This document shows positions 42,435 to 51,490 of a stretch of DNA of 64,000 nt, piece by piece. The notes beneath the pieces are model-generated. The model was not told where the DNA came from, ran no database searches, and was given only the letters and a program-made list of their open reading frames with translations. The position numbers were made by a program, and so were the translations under genes. This DNA comes from Parahaliea aestuarii (GTDB lineage Bacteria; Pseudomonadota; Gammaproteobacteria; Pseudomonadales; Halieaceae), in contig NZ_VRYZ01000010.1 in assembly GCF_008064635.1 (NCBI RefSeq), forward strand, positions 1 to 64,000, read 5' to 3'. Position 1 is the stretch's first letter. Each line of letters begins with the position of its first letter.

Positions 42435-43562
42435 TTAGCTATCGGGCAGCATGCGCCCCGCCATCGCCACCGCATCCACATACTCTTCCAGCAGGCGCTG
42501 CATCACCTGGCGGCAGGATTCCACCTGGTTGATCTGGCCGATTACCTGGCCGCAGGGGTTGAAGGCGACCTTCTGGCACTCGCCCCTGTCGGCGTAGACG
42601 GAGGTGCGGCGGATGCCGTCGGAAGTGACCAGCCCCTGTAGCGGCATGCCCAGAGGATCGGGGGTATCTTCCCGCTCCCAGGCCTCTGTCCACTCGTTTT
42701 TCAGCATGCGGCAGGACTTGCCGGTCCAGGAGCGGGAGCGCACGGTGTCTTCACTGGTGGCATCCAGCAGGGACTGCTTCTGCGCCGGCTGGGTGTGGGC
42801 TTCTTCCACGGTGAGCCAGAGCGAACCCGTCCACACCCCGGCGGCGCCCATGGCCAGGGCGGCGGCGATCTGGCGCCCGTTGCCGATACCGCCGGCGGCG
42901 AGCATGGGCAAATCGCCAATGGCATCGACAATTTGCGGCCACAGCACCACCGAGCCGACATCGCCGGTGTGTCCGCCCCCTTCGCCGCCCTGGGCCACCA
43001 CAAAGTCCAGCCCGGCCTCCTTGTGGGCCACGGCCTGCTTGACCTTGCCGCACAGGGCGCCGATCAGGCGGCCGGAGTCCTGCACCTGCTTGATCTTGTC
43101 CGCCGGCGGAGTTCCGAGCGCGTTGGCAATCAGCTTGCAGCCGGGCCGGGTGAGGGCCTCCTCCAGCAGCGGTGTGGCGGTGGCCTCGGTCCAGCCCATC
43201 AGGCCCATGCTGGTGGTGCCATCCGGCCATTCGGGCACACCGTGGTCGGCCAGCAGTTTCTGGGCGAAGTCGATGTGCCCCTGGGGCACCATCTCCCACA
43301 GTTTTTTCTCGAGCTCTTCGGCGCTCATGTCGCCCATGCCCTCGTACTTCTGGGGGATCACGATGTCCACCCCATAGGGCTTGTCGCCGATATGTTCCTC
43401 AATCCAGTCGAGCTCTTCCTTCAGCTGCTCCGGACTGAAGCCCACCGCCCCCAGTACGCCGATGCCACCGGCCTTGCTGACCGCCACCACCACGTCGCGG
43501 CAGTGGGTGAAGGCGAAGATGGGGTAGTCGATGCCGAGTTTGTCGCAGAGTGAGAGGTTCAT
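42435..43562 (-). CDS. NAD(P)H-dependent flavin oxidoreductase (nitronate monooxygenase-like)
   Basis: A 375-residue TIM-barrel flavoprotein. Visible marks are the N-terminal LGIDYPIFAFTHCRDVVVAVSKAGGIGVLGA, the FMN phosphate-binding glycines AQGGEGGGHTGDVGS and AAGGIGNGRQIAAALAMGAAGVWTG. The family includes 2-nitropropane dioxygenase (nitronate monooxygenase) and enoyl-reductase FabK-like members; the substrate cannot be set from the sequence. It converges on the TonB receptor, and a divergent gap of 190 bases separates it from the metzincin gene. Confidence 0.9.
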   Translation of the reverse strand: MNLSLCDKLGIDYPIFAFTHCRDVVVAVSKAGGIGVLGAVGFSPEQLKEELDWIEEHIGDKPYGVDIVIPQKYEGMGDMSAEELEKKLWEMVPQGHIDFAQKLLADHGVPEWPDGTTSMGLMGWTEATATPLLEEALTRPGCKLIANALGTPPADKIKQVQDSGRLIGALCGKVKQAVAHKEAGLDFVVAQGGEGGGHTGDVGSVVLWPQIVDAIGDLPMLAAGGIGNGRQIAAALAMGAAGVWTGSLWLTVEEAHTQPAQKQSLLDATSEDTVRSRSWTGKSCRMLKNEWTEAWEREDTPDPLGMPLQGLVTSDGIRRTSVYADRGECQKVAFNPCGQVIGQINQVESCRQVMQRLLEEYVDAVAMAGRMLPDS

Positions 43563-43697
43563 ACGGGTACTCGCTGTCTGTTATAGGTAGATAGCAGTAT
43601 CTGGCGCCGGTCGTTGGTCTGCAATGGCGTCTGAGTGCCAGTGAAAGTGGCGGTTTTTCCGTGGTAGCGGTGTTGCTGGCGGCTATGCTGTGTTTGC

Positions 43698-43725
43698 TTT
43701 GCAGGTCCGAGCTGTAGGGCATAAT
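43698..43725 (+). promoter_or_regulatory. Candidate promoter of the metzincin gene
   Basis: TTTGCA (43698-43703) and CATAAT (43720-43725), spaced by 16 bases, match four and five of six consensus positions. The -10 box is 28 bases before the chosen GTG start. Only a sequence-pattern call. Confidence 0.35.
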
Positions 43726-43752
43726 AGCGGCTGGTGGGTAAAGGATGTGCGC

Positions 43753-44952
43753 GTGATTCGGGGATTAAGGGCTCAGGTCGTGATAGCGGTGTTGCTGGCA
43801 CTGGCGGGCTGTCGGGTAGAGATTGGCGTGGATGAGGAGCGGGGCTGCGTCGAGGTGGACAATGTGCAGCATTGCGCCGACCTGGCACTCGATTTCCGCC
43901 CCGGCGACCGTCACGCTGTGGCCGCCCGCCCGCAGCGGGACTTCCAGTTCAGCCACTGGCGCAGGGGCGACAGGCATCTGTTCGGCGGCAGCAGCGAGCC
44001 GAGGGTAGTCATGGATAGCGCGGCCCTCGGCGAGGATCTACCCGAGGGCCAGTTCCAGTTGATCCCGCAGTTCGTGCCCATCTGTAACACGGATTACTCC
44101 GGCCACTCGCGAGCGACCCACCCCTATATAGATTGCTACGGTGACGAGCTGAACAGCTTCTGGTCATTTGCGGATCTCAGCGAGGTTGACGTTGTGCACG
44201 TGGTGTCGGTTCTGTTCTATGTGGATCGCAGTATCCAGGAGATCGCCGCCGGCCTGCTAAGTCCGGAGGAGCTGGTGCGCAGGCAGGTCACCGCGGTGAA
44301 TCGCATGCTGGCGCAGTCGGGCGTGCACATGAAGTTCGGCATTGCCGGTGTCATACCGATAACGCTGTCACCCATGGGCGGGGTCGAGCCAACGGATCGG
44401 GTACTGAACGACATGCGCGATGGTTCCGGCGCTTATCGTTCATTACTCAGTAACAAGGCGGTTTACGAGGCGGATCTGGTACATTCGTTTATTCACCTGT
44501 CTGCCGAAGCCGAGTACTGCGGGCAGGCCTACATAGGCGTAGTGGATGCCCTCGAAAACTATCAGATCGGCGTGACGGCCTGTCACTGGGACGCGATCAC
44601 ACTGGCCCACGAGCTGGGCCATAACCTGGGCCTCGATCACGAGCTGACCAGTGCCAGCGATAACCTGGCGACCTTTCCCTTTGGCCGGGCCTGGACGCGT
44701 CGCGGCGCCAATACCATCATGCTGAGCAGCGGCGTGAGCCTGCCTTACTTTTCATCGCCTGACCTTTTCGTGACCAATCCACTCACCGGCTCGAGCGTGC
44801 AGATTGGCAGCAGCGAGGTGGATGCGGTCCGCGCCCTGAACAAGGTGCGCCTGGACTATGCCAGAATTCGCCCACAGGTCAGGATCGCCGGCGCGGCACT
44901 GGCCAATCGCCAGCTTGCGCCGACCCCGGTGATTCCCCCGCGGAGGCACTAA
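43753..44952 (+). CDS. Exported metzincin-type zinc metalloprotease lipoprotein
   Basis: A 399-residue lipoprotein: the GTG at 43753 has AAGGA seven bases upstream, and the signal peptide ends in LALAGC. A short domain follows (LALDFRPGDRHAVAARP, FQFSHWRRGDRHLFGGSSEP), resembling the repeat seen in many bacterial surface proteins. The protease domain carries the metzincin zinc motif HELGHNLGLDH (about 286-296) with a likely Met-turn (NTIMLSSG). It fits reprolysin-like peptidases (M12 type). Its target is unknown; a role in surface or secreted protein cleavage is inferred. Six cysteines in the mature chain could form disulfides. Confidence 0.88.
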   Translation: MIRGLRAQVVIAVLLALAGCRVEIGVDEERGCVEVDNVQHCADLALDFRPGDRHAVAARPQRDFQFSHWRRGDRHLFGGSSEPRVVMDSAALGEDLPEGQFQLIPQFVPICNTDYSGHSRATHPYIDCYGDELNSFWSFADLSEVDVVHVVSVLFYVDRSIQEIAAGLLSPEELVRRQVTAVNRMLAQSGVHMKFGIAGVIPITLSPMGGVEPTDRVLNDMRDGSGAYRSLLSNKAVYEADLVHSFIHLSAEAEYCGQAYIGVVDALENYQIGVTACHWDAITLAHELGHNLGLDHELTSASDNLATFPFGRAWTRRGANTIMLSSGVSLPYFSSPDLFVTNPLTGSSVQIGSSEVDAVRALNKVRLDYARIRPQVRIAGAALANRQLAPTPVIPPRRH

Positions 44953-45058
44953 CGGAGCGATTGGCCGGCTATATCCATATATCAGATCGTTATTTGTCTC
45001 GGCTGTTTTGATTCATTAAAGTTTCGCGTCCAGTACAAGCTACAAGGCTTACTCCGTT

Positions 45059-45685
45059 TTGCAACTGAACGTCGACAGCGCCAACGCCGAATTGCGCAAT
45101 GCCTCTCCCGAGGAGGCGGTGCGCTGGGCCCTTGCCCAGGGCGGGCGCACCATCGCCACTACCAGCATGGGCCGCAACGCCGCGGTAATGCTGCACCTGG
45201 TGAGCCAGGTCGATCCCTCGGTGCCGACTATCTGGGTGGACACGGGCTATAACCTGCGCGACACCTATGTGGTGGCGGAGCGCCTGATTCGCGACCTGGA
45301 CCTGAACATTCACGTCTACTCGCCGCAGATGACCTCGGAGCGCCGCAACGCGATTATGGGGGGCATTCCCACGGTGGACGAAGAGGAGCGCCACGCGGAG
45401 TTCACCCGCCAGGTGAAGCTGGAACCCTTCGACCGCGCCCTGGCCGAGTTCAAGCCGGATTTCTGGCTGACCGGAATTCGCCGGGAGGAGACGGAGCATC
45501 GCAAGACGCTCGACACGGTGTCGCTTGATGCCCGCGGGATTGTGAAGGTGGCGCCGATTTTCTACTGGTCGGATGCGCAGGTGGAGGCCTACATGGCGGA
45601 ACACGGGCTGCCGACCTGCAAGCACTATTTCGATCCGACCAAGGTGATGGACGGGCGGGAGTGCGGGCTGCATACGGCGGCCTGA
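45059..45685 (+). CDS. cysH: Phosphoadenylylsulfate reductase
   Basis: A 208-residue enzyme that reduces PAPS to sulfite with thioredoxin. Visible are the PP-loop-like start (TTSMGRNAAVMLHLVSQ), VDTGYNLRDTYVVAE, GIRREETEHRKTLD and the catalytic terminal ECGLH. The cysteine pairs that bind the iron-sulfur cluster in APS reductases are absent, so PAPS is the likely substrate. It is about 35 residues shorter than E. coli CysH. The start is a TTG at 45059 with AAGG upstream. msrC starts 4 bases after the stop. Confidence 0.93.
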   Translation: MQLNVDSANAELRNASPEEAVRWALAQGGRTIATTSMGRNAAVMLHLVSQVDPSVPTIWVDTGYNLRDTYVVAERLIRDLDLNIHVYSPQMTSERRNAIMGGIPTVDEEERHAEFTRQVKLEPFDRALAEFKPDFWLTGIRREETEHRKTLDTVSLDARGIVKVAPIFYWSDAQVEAYMAEHGLPTCKHYFDPTKVMDGRECGLHTAA

Positions 45686-45689
45686 CTCC

Positions 45690-46151
45690 ATGCTCCCACT
45701 CTCCGAAGCCAAACAACAGCTCACCGGCCTGCTCTCCGGTGAACGCGACCTGATCGCCAACGCCGCCAATTTCTCGGCCTTCCTCAACGAACAGCTCGAC
45801 GATATCAACTGGCTCGGCTTCTATTTCCTGCAGGGTGAGGAACTGGTGCTGGGGCCCTTCCAGGGGCGGCCCGCCTGCGTGCGCATTCCGGTGGGCAAGG
45901 GGGTTTGCGGTGCTGCGGTGGCACAGGGTGCGACGCAGGTGGTGCCGGATGTGCATGCATTTCCCGGGCATATTGCCTGTGATGTGCGCTCGCGCTCGGA
46001 GGTGGTGGTGCCGCTTTGGCAGGGGGCTGTCTGTACCGGGGTGCTGGATATAGACAGCCCCACGGCGGACCGCTTCTCGGCTGCTGATGTGACTTACGTC
46101 GAGACTCTGGCGAAGCTGTTCTGCCAGTTGCAGTACGGCAAGGCGCGCTGA
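45690..46151 (+). CDS. msrC: Free methionine-(R)-sulfoxide reductase (GAF type)
   Basis: A 153-residue GAF-domain enzyme that reduces free methionine R-sulfoxide. It has the family stretches NWLGFYFLQGEELVLGPFQG and the catalytic cysteines in ACVRIPVGKGVCG and HIACDVRSRSEVVVPL, followed by GVLDIDSP. It lies 4 bases after cysH; both handle sulfur compounds, which supports co-transcription. Confidence 0.93.
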   Translation: MLPLSEAKQQLTGLLSGERDLIANAANFSAFLNEQLDDINWLGFYFLQGEELVLGPFQGRPACVRIPVGKGVCGAAVAQGATQVVPDVHAFPGHIACDVRSRSEVVVPLWQGAVCTGVLDIDSPTADRFSAADVTYVETLAKLFCQLQYGKAR

Positions 46152-46241
46152 AGGGGCGACGCTCACCCTGATTGCCCCGGGGGACTATACTCCAAGGTAC
46201 GCGCCGCTGTGGTCAGACGATGCGGCGCGCAGGAGGACGCC

Positions 46242-47444
46242 ATGGCAGGACCTGTGCGCGGCGCAGGGCTTTGGCGCTGGTGCGGCAGCCGGCGCAGGTG
46301 CTTTGTCGTTTTCCTGTTTCCTGTTTTCCTGCTGACCGCCTGTTCCCACCAACCCTCTTTTCGCGATGCGGTGACTGCGCTGCCGCCCCTGCAGTTCGAG
46401 GGGCAGGTGGTGACGCTGGAAGCGGCGGCGTCCCTCGATAGCCCGGGCCTGCTGGACCTGGATGAAGCGATGCGCGACTTTGTGGCGAGCTACGCCCGCA
46501 GTGCTGCCCAGCCGCGGCAGCGGTTGATCAACCTGCATTCGGCGGTGAAGGGCAGCGGTACGCTGGGCATGCGCTACGATGCGTTTTCCGATGGTACCGC
46601 ACAGCAGGTCTTCCAGCGGGGCACCGCCAATTGCCTCAGTTACGCCCACCTGTTTGTTGCCCTGGCGCGGGAGGCGGGGCTGGACGCCCGCTACCAGTGG
46701 CTGGAAGTCCGTCCGCAATGGACACGCATTGGCGAGCGGGTGGCCCTGCGCCTGCATGTGAATGTGCTGGTGCGTCTGCCCAGTGGCGAGCAGTACATGG
46801 TGGATATCGATCCGCTGCCCTCCCGCGATATCGCCGACAGCCGCACCCTTTCCGATGGCGAAGCGCGGGCTCTGCACCACAACAACCTGGCGATGGAGGC
46901 GCTGGCGACGGGAGATCTGGCCGCGGCCTGGCAACAGGGGGTGAAGGCGCTGCAGATCAGCCCCGATATGGGCCAGTTGTGGGTCAATCTGGGGGCAATC
47001 TATCGTGCGGCGGGGCAGGATGGGCCGGCGGAACGCAGTTATTTCCGCGCCCTGCAGCTGGACGGGGGAGATCGTTCGGCGATGAACAACCTGCTGGTGC
47101 TCTACCAGCGTCAGGGGCGCAGCGATGAGCAGGCCTACTGGGCCGAACGGGTGGCGCGCTATCGTGAGGCCAACCCCTATTATCACGCCTGGCTGGGGGA
47201 CCAGGCCGGGGAGGCGGGCGATTGGGACGCCGCCCTGTTGCACTACCAGCGCGCCCTGGACCTGCGCGGCGACGATGCCCGCCTGTTCTACGCACTGGGT
47301 ATTATCGAGTACCGTCGCGGCGACTACGATGCCGCCACCGACTATATTGGTCGCGCCATCAAGGGGGCAACCCTGCGCGGCGACATCGACGACTATCGCC
47401 TGCAGCTCGACCTTATCCGGCGCGAGGCCCTGGCGGCGCGCTAA
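46242..47444 (+). CDS. TPR lipoprotein with transglutaminase-like domain
   Basis: A 400-residue lipoprotein; start at 46242 fixed by AGGAGG, lipobox FLLTAC. The first half has a transglutaminase-like pattern with a cysteine in GTANCLSYAHLFVALAREAGL and a histidine-containing strand (LRLHVNVLVRLPSG, then MVDIDPLP). The second half is TPR repeats (NNLAMEALATGDLAAAWQQG, WVNLGAIYRAAGQDGPAERS, FYALGIIEYRRGDYDAATDY). Similar proteins are common in Gammaproteobacteria without known function. It overlaps the convergent PPOX gene by 4 bases at the stop codons. Confidence 0.87.
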   Translation: MAGPVRGAGLWRWCGSRRRCFVVFLFPVFLLTACSHQPSFRDAVTALPPLQFEGQVVTLEAAASLDSPGLLDLDEAMRDFVASYARSAAQPRQRLINLHSAVKGSGTLGMRYDAFSDGTAQQVFQRGTANCLSYAHLFVALAREAGLDARYQWLEVRPQWTRIGERVALRLHVNVLVRLPSGEQYMVDIDPLPSRDIADSRTLSDGEARALHHNNLAMEALATGDLAAAWQQGVKALQISPDMGQLWVNLGAIYRAAGQDGPAERSYFRALQLDGGDRSAMNNLLVLYQRQGRSDEQAYWAERVARYREANPYYHAWLGDQAGEAGDWDAALLHYQRALDLRGDDARLFYALGIIEYRRGDYDAATDYIGRAIKGATLRGDIDDYRLQLDLIRREALAAR

Positions 47445-47833
47445 TCGGTGCTGCTGACGTCCACCCGGATATAGGCGCGGCGGTCAAAGCGGCCAGTCAG
47501 GCGCGCGAACAGGTCGCCAATGCGCATCTGCAGCCCATACTTGCGCCGCAGTGCCGCCAGCGCGGTGGCGCAGTCCGCGGGGGATTCCAGCAAAAAAGCC
47601 TCGACGTCCAGCCACTCGCCGGTGACTTTGCCGGTGACGGTGCAGGGGGCGATGCGCGCTGTGCTGAAGTTGCGCAGGCGCTTGACCTTGCCGGCCTCGC
47701 CGGCGGAGAACAGGTAGTAGCTGCCGCCCGCCGGGGCAAACCACACCGGAGTGGGTACAAACTCGCCGGAGCGCTTGCGGGTGGCAAAGCTGATGTAGCT
47801 GCCGGCCTCGATAGTGGCGCGGGATTCGCCCAT
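47441..47833 (-). CDS. PPOX-class (pyridoxamine oxidase-like) flavin-binding protein
   Basis: A 130-residue split-barrel protein. The stretches YISFATRKRSGEFVPTPVWFAP, YYLFSAGEAGKVKRLRN and ARIAPCTVTGKVTG match the small PPOX-class proteins that bind FMN, F420 or similar cofactors. The reaction is not known. It converges with the TPR lipoprotein and is divergent from the SDR gene, with a 110-base promoter gap. Confidence 0.85.
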   Translation of the reverse strand: MGESRATIEAGSYISFATRKRSGEFVPTPVWFAPAGGSYYLFSAGEAGKVKRLRNFSTARIAPCTVTGKVTGEWLDVEAFLLESPADCATALAALRRKYGLQMRIGDLFARLTGRFDRRAYIRVDVSSTD

Positions 47834-47943
47834 AACGGTTCCTTTGGTGCGGTCATTTGTATCGGGAATAGGCCCTTGCGGGATTAACGTCTACCTTGAT
47901 TCTCTGACACAATCGAACAGCGGACAAATATAAGGAAAAGGGA

Positions 47944-48936
47944 ATGGCGGATTTTGGTTTTGCCTCGACCACCGACGAGGTACTCGCCGGTATCGACCTG
48001 TCGGGCCAACTGGCAATGGTTACCGGTGCATCATCGGGCCTGGGTATGGAGACCGCCCGGGCGCTGGCCGCCCGCGGGGCGACGGTGGTGCTGTTGGCCC
48101 GTGATCGCGCCAAGCTGGACGCGGCGCTGGCGGGGCTGGAACAGCAGGACCTGCCGGGGCAACTGGACAGTGCGCTGCTGGACCTGTCTGATCTCGACAA
48201 GGTACGCAATTCCGCCGCCACCCTGCTGGATCTCTACCCGCGGGTCGATCTGTTGATCAACAACGCCGGTGTGATGGCCTGCCCCCTGCAGCGCACTGCC
48301 CAGGGCTTCGAGATGCAGTTCGGCACCAATCACCTCGGCCACTTCCTGTTCACTTGCCTGATGGCGCCGGCGCTGCAGGCCTCTGCCGCCGCTGGCGGCG
48401 AGCCGCGGGTGGTCAATCTCAGCTCCGCGGGTCACCGCTTTGGCGCGTTTGACTTCGACGACCCGAATTACCGGCAGCGCGACTACGAAAAATGGCAGGC
48501 CTACGGCGAATCGAAGACCGCCAACGTGTTGTTCAGTGTCGGCCTGGATACGCGCCTGGCGCCCCACGGTGTGCGCGTTTTTGCGGTGCATCCCGGCATG
48601 ATCATGACCGAGCTTGGCCGCCATCTGGATGCAGCCGATATGGAGGCGATTCGCGCCCGGGCTACCAGCGTCTCGGGTGGCAAACCCGCCGCCGCTGAAA
48701 AACCCCGCAGCCTGTTCAAGACCATTCCCCAGGGGGCGGCCACCAGTGCCTATGCCGCTACCGCGCCAGCTCTGGCCGGGCAGGGGGGGCGCTACCTGGA
48801 GGACTGTCAATTGGCAGAAGTCGCGAGCCAGGGCGGTGCCGGCGGAGTAGAATCCTATGCCACTGACCCGGAACTGGCGGAGCGCCTGTGGCGTCTGTCG
48901 GAAGAACTGGTCGGCGAAGCTTTCAGCTTTGGCTGA
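47944..48936 (+). CDS. Short-chain dehydrogenase/reductase
   Basis: A 330-residue SDR enzyme of the retinol-dehydrogenase-like group. It has the nucleotide-binding TGASSGLGMETARALAARGA, DLSDLDK, the NNAG motif (LLINNAGVMACPL), the catalytic serine region (RVVNLSSAGH) and the active-site YGESK. Substrate unknown. AAGGAAAAGG precedes the ATG. Confidence 0.93.
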   Translation: MADFGFASTTDEVLAGIDLSGQLAMVTGASSGLGMETARALAARGATVVLLARDRAKLDAALAGLEQQDLPGQLDSALLDLSDLDKVRNSAATLLDLYPRVDLLINNAGVMACPLQRTAQGFEMQFGTNHLGHFLFTCLMAPALQASAAAGGEPRVVNLSSAGHRFGAFDFDDPNYRQRDYEKWQAYGESKTANVLFSVGLDTRLAPHGVRVFAVHPGMIMTELGRHLDAADMEAIRARATSVSGGKPAAAEKPRSLFKTIPQGAATSAYAATAPALAGQGGRYLEDCQLAEVASQGGAGGVESYATDPELAERLWRLSEELVGEAFSFG

Positions 48937-48970
48937 ACGGGATAAAAGATAAATCGAGCGGGGATTCGGG

Positions 48971-49525
48971 ATGAAAGCACGGAGATATCACTGGCGCGCG
49001 GCCTGTGCGCTGATCGTTGGCATGCTGCTTGTGGCGGGCCTGGCCCGGGCTGATGATCGCACGGAAATTGTCAGCAAGAGCCAGGTAGCGCTGGAGAAGC
49101 TGCGCCACCACGCCAAGGAAATCGACAAACTGATCAGCCGGGCCAGCGGTGTGCTGGTGTTTCCGGATGTGGTGGAAATGGGTTTCGGCGAGCGCGGGCG
49201 CTACGGCGAGGGGGCCCTGCTGATCAAGGGGGAACCGGTGGCCTACTACGCCTCGGCCGGCGCTCCCCATGATATGACCACTGAGGGCGGCCGCAAGGTG
49301 GAAGTGTTGCTGTTTATGAACCAGCAGTCGCTGGTGGATTTTCGCAACACCATCAACTGGAAAATCGGTGTCAGTGAGCGGGTGACCAAAGTGCGGGTGG
49401 ACGAGCGTGGCCGCCTGGAAACCACCAGCAATGCACCACCGGTGCTGGGGCTGAGCTATAACGACGCCGGCGTGCTGGGCAACCTGGATCTCAATGGCAC
49501 GACCATCAACCGCATCGCCCGCTGA
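48971..49525 (+). CDS. Exported SYLF-domain (Ysc84-like) protein
   Basis: A 184-residue protein: signal peptide (ALIVGMLLVAGLARA), then the SYLF lipid-binding domain pattern (EIDKLISRASGVLVFPDVVEMGFGERGR, YGEGALLIKGEPVAYYASAG, LLFMNQQSLVDFRN). SYLF proteins bind membrane lipids in yeast and plants; bacterial ones are periplasmic and poorly studied. It lies 34 bases after the SDR gene. Confidence 0.88.
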   Translation: MKARRYHWRAACALIVGMLLVAGLARADDRTEIVSKSQVALEKLRHHAKEIDKLISRASGVLVFPDVVEMGFGERGRYGEGALLIKGEPVAYYASAGAPHDMTTEGGRKVEVLLFMNQQSLVDFRNTINWKIGVSERVTKVRVDERGRLETTSNAPPVLGLSYNDAGVLGNLDLNGTTINRIAR

Positions 49526-49609
49526 GGCCCGGCACCGGGTGCTCTCGCTGGCGGCACCGGCGCGGTTTCGGTATCCTCCGCGCCTGTTACCATCCCGCCG
49601 GAGAGCCCC

Positions 49610-51007
49610 ATGACACACACTGTTTCTGTTGCCGCCGCCCTGACCGGCGAGGCCGCCATCGGCGCCACTGTAGAGGTGCGCGGCTGGTTGCGCAGCAAGC
49701 GCGACTCCAAGGCCGGCATCTCTTTCCTGGCGGTCCACGACGGCTCCTGTTTCGACCCCATCCAGGCGGTGGTGCCCGACTCACTCGCCAACTACGAGTC
49801 GGAGATACTGAAGCTGTCCACCGGCTGCGCGGTGACCGTGACCGGGGAACTGGTGGAGTCCCAGGGCAAGGGCCAGAGTGTGGAAATCCAGGCCAGTGTG
49901 GTCAGTGTGCAGGGCTGGGTCGAGGATGCCGAATCCTATCCCATCGCCAAAAAGCGCCATACCTTTGAATACCTGCGCACCCAGGCCCACCTGCGGCCGC
50001 GCACCAACACCTTCGGCGCCATTACCCGGGTGCGCACGACGCTGGCCAATGCCATTCACAATTATTTCTATGAGCGCGGCTTCCACTGGATCAATACCCC
50101 GATCATCACCGGCAGCGACTGCGAGGGCGCCGGCGAGCTGTTCCGGGTCAGCACCCTGGACGCGGTCAACCTGCCGCGGGGCGCCGATGGCCAGCCGGAC
50201 TACAGCCAGGACTTCTTTGGCGGCGATGCCTTCCTCACCGTATCCGGCCAGCTGGAAGTGGAGTCCTATTGCCTGGCGATGAGCAAGGTCTACACCTTCG
50301 GCCCGACTTTCCGCGCCGAGAACTCCAACACCAGCCGCCACCTTGCGGAGTTCTGGATGGTGGAGCCGGAGATCGCTTTCGCCGACCTCAACGACAACGC
50401 CGATCTCGCCGAGGATTTGCTCCAGTACCTGTTCACCCGGGTCCTGGAGGAGCGCGAGGACGACATGGCCTTCTTCCAGCAGCGCATCGACAATACTGTG
50501 CTGGAGCGCCTGCGCAGCGTGATCGACAACCGCTTCGAGCGCATGGAGTACTCGGAGGCCATTCGCATCCTCGAGAATTGCGGCGAAAAGTTTGAATTCC
50601 CGGTGAGCTGGGGTGTCGACCTGGCCTCGGAGCACGAGCGCTACCTGGCGGAGAAGCATGTCGGCCGCCCGGTGGTGCTGATGAACTATCCGCGCGACAT
50701 CAAGGCCTTCTACATGCGTCTCAACGACGACGAAAAGACGGTGGCGGCGATGGATGTACTGGCTCCCGGCATCGGCGAGATCATCGGTGGCAGTCAGCGC
50801 GAGGAGCGCCTGGATGTGCTGGATTCGCGCATGGATAAGCACCTGCGGGAGGAACTGTGGTGGTACCGCGATCTGCGTCGCTACGGCACCGTGCCCCACG
50901 CGGGTTTCGGCCTCGGCTTTGAGCGCCTGCTTAATTACGTGACCGGCATGGAAAACGTGCGCGACGCCATTCCCTTCCCGCGCACGCCGGGCAATGCCGC
51001 GTTCTGA
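49610..51007 (+). CDS. asnS: Asparaginyl-tRNA synthetase
   Basis: A 465-residue class II synthetase. The N-terminal OB domain ([20 protein letters not shown]) binds the anticodon. The catalytic core holds class II motifs: motif 1-like [18 protein letters not shown], motif 2 ([24 protein letters not shown]) and motif 3 ([17 protein letters not shown]). The ending [18 protein letters not shown] is typical of AsnRS. This is a full-length gene with normal spacing of motifs. Confidence 0.97.
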   Translation: MTHTVSVAAALTGEAAIGATVEVRGWLRSKRDSKAGISFLAVHDGSCFDPIQAVVPDSLANYESEILKLSTGCAVTVTGELVESQGKGQSVEIQASVVSVQGWVEDAESYPIAKKRHTFEYLRTQAHLRPRTNTFGAITRVRTTLANAIHNYFYERGFHWINTPIITGSDCEGAGELFRVSTLDAVNLPRGADGQPDYSQDFFGGDAFLTVSGQLEVESYCLAMSKVYTFGPTFRAENSNTSRHLAEFWMVEPEIAFADLNDNADLAEDLLQYLFTRVLEEREDDMAFFQQRIDNTVLERLRSVIDNRFERMEYSEAIRILENCGEKFEFPVSWGVDLASEHERYLAEKHVGRPVVLMNYPRDIKAFYMRLNDDEKTVAAMDVLAPGIGEIIGGSQREERLDVLDSRMDKHLREELWWYRDLRRYGTVPHAGFGLGFERLLNYVTGMENVRDAIPFPRTPGNAAF

Positions 51008-51140
51008 TAAAAGCGGACAAAAAATAAGCAATCCTGTGAATATTGCCTAAAATTTATCCGGTCGGGTGGTTCTCCTGGACCATACTGAACAATAAAGGAT
51101 AGGGAGCGGCCCGCGTTACGGGGCGCGGGGAAAGGCTAGC

Positions 51141-51458
51141 ATGGCACAGGATAATCTGCGCCGGGGTGACAGTGCGCCCGGCGAACTCAGTGAAATTGTC
51201 ATCGTGGACACCTTCACGCGCTTGATATTCGGCGATGATGCGAGCGTCCTCAGCCGCGCAGAACTGGGTGTGATTGAGGCCCTGCGCCGGGTGGAGCCGG
51301 ATGTAGCCGGCGACGACCTGCAGGCGATGGGCGAATTTCTGCGGTCGCTGGGAGTGGGGGAAATGATCGCTCTGGTGGGGCGGGTGCAGCAGTGTGCCGC
51401 CCCTTTTCCGTCCCCGCCGTCGAGTGGACGTAGAGCGCAGCACCTGCGCGCCTGCTAG
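51141..51458 (+). CDS. Small hypothetical protein
   Basis: A 105-residue protein I do not recognise. The middle is helical (GELSEIVIVDTFTRLIFGD, SRAELGVIEALRRVEPDVAG, LQAMGEFLRSLGVGEMIALV); the last 25 residues are low complexity and basic. A ribosome binding-like stretch (GGGAAAGG) precedes the ATG. It sits between asnS and the convergent rnb. Plausible but the least certain gene in this section. Confidence 0.55.
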   Translation: MAQDNLRRGDSAPGELSEIVIVDTFTRLIFGDDASVLSRAELGVIEALRRVEPDVAGDDLQAMGEFLRSLGVGEMIALVGRVQQCAAPFPSPPSSGRRAQHLRAC

Positions 51459-51490
51459 CTATCGGGGTGCGCCTGCGCACCCCGCGGGGG

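Noticed and set aside
51464-51483. Rho-independent terminator between the small hypothetical gene and rnb
   Set aside because: An 8-bp GC stem with CCTG loop is real, but there is no T run on either strand, so I did not list it as a terminator.
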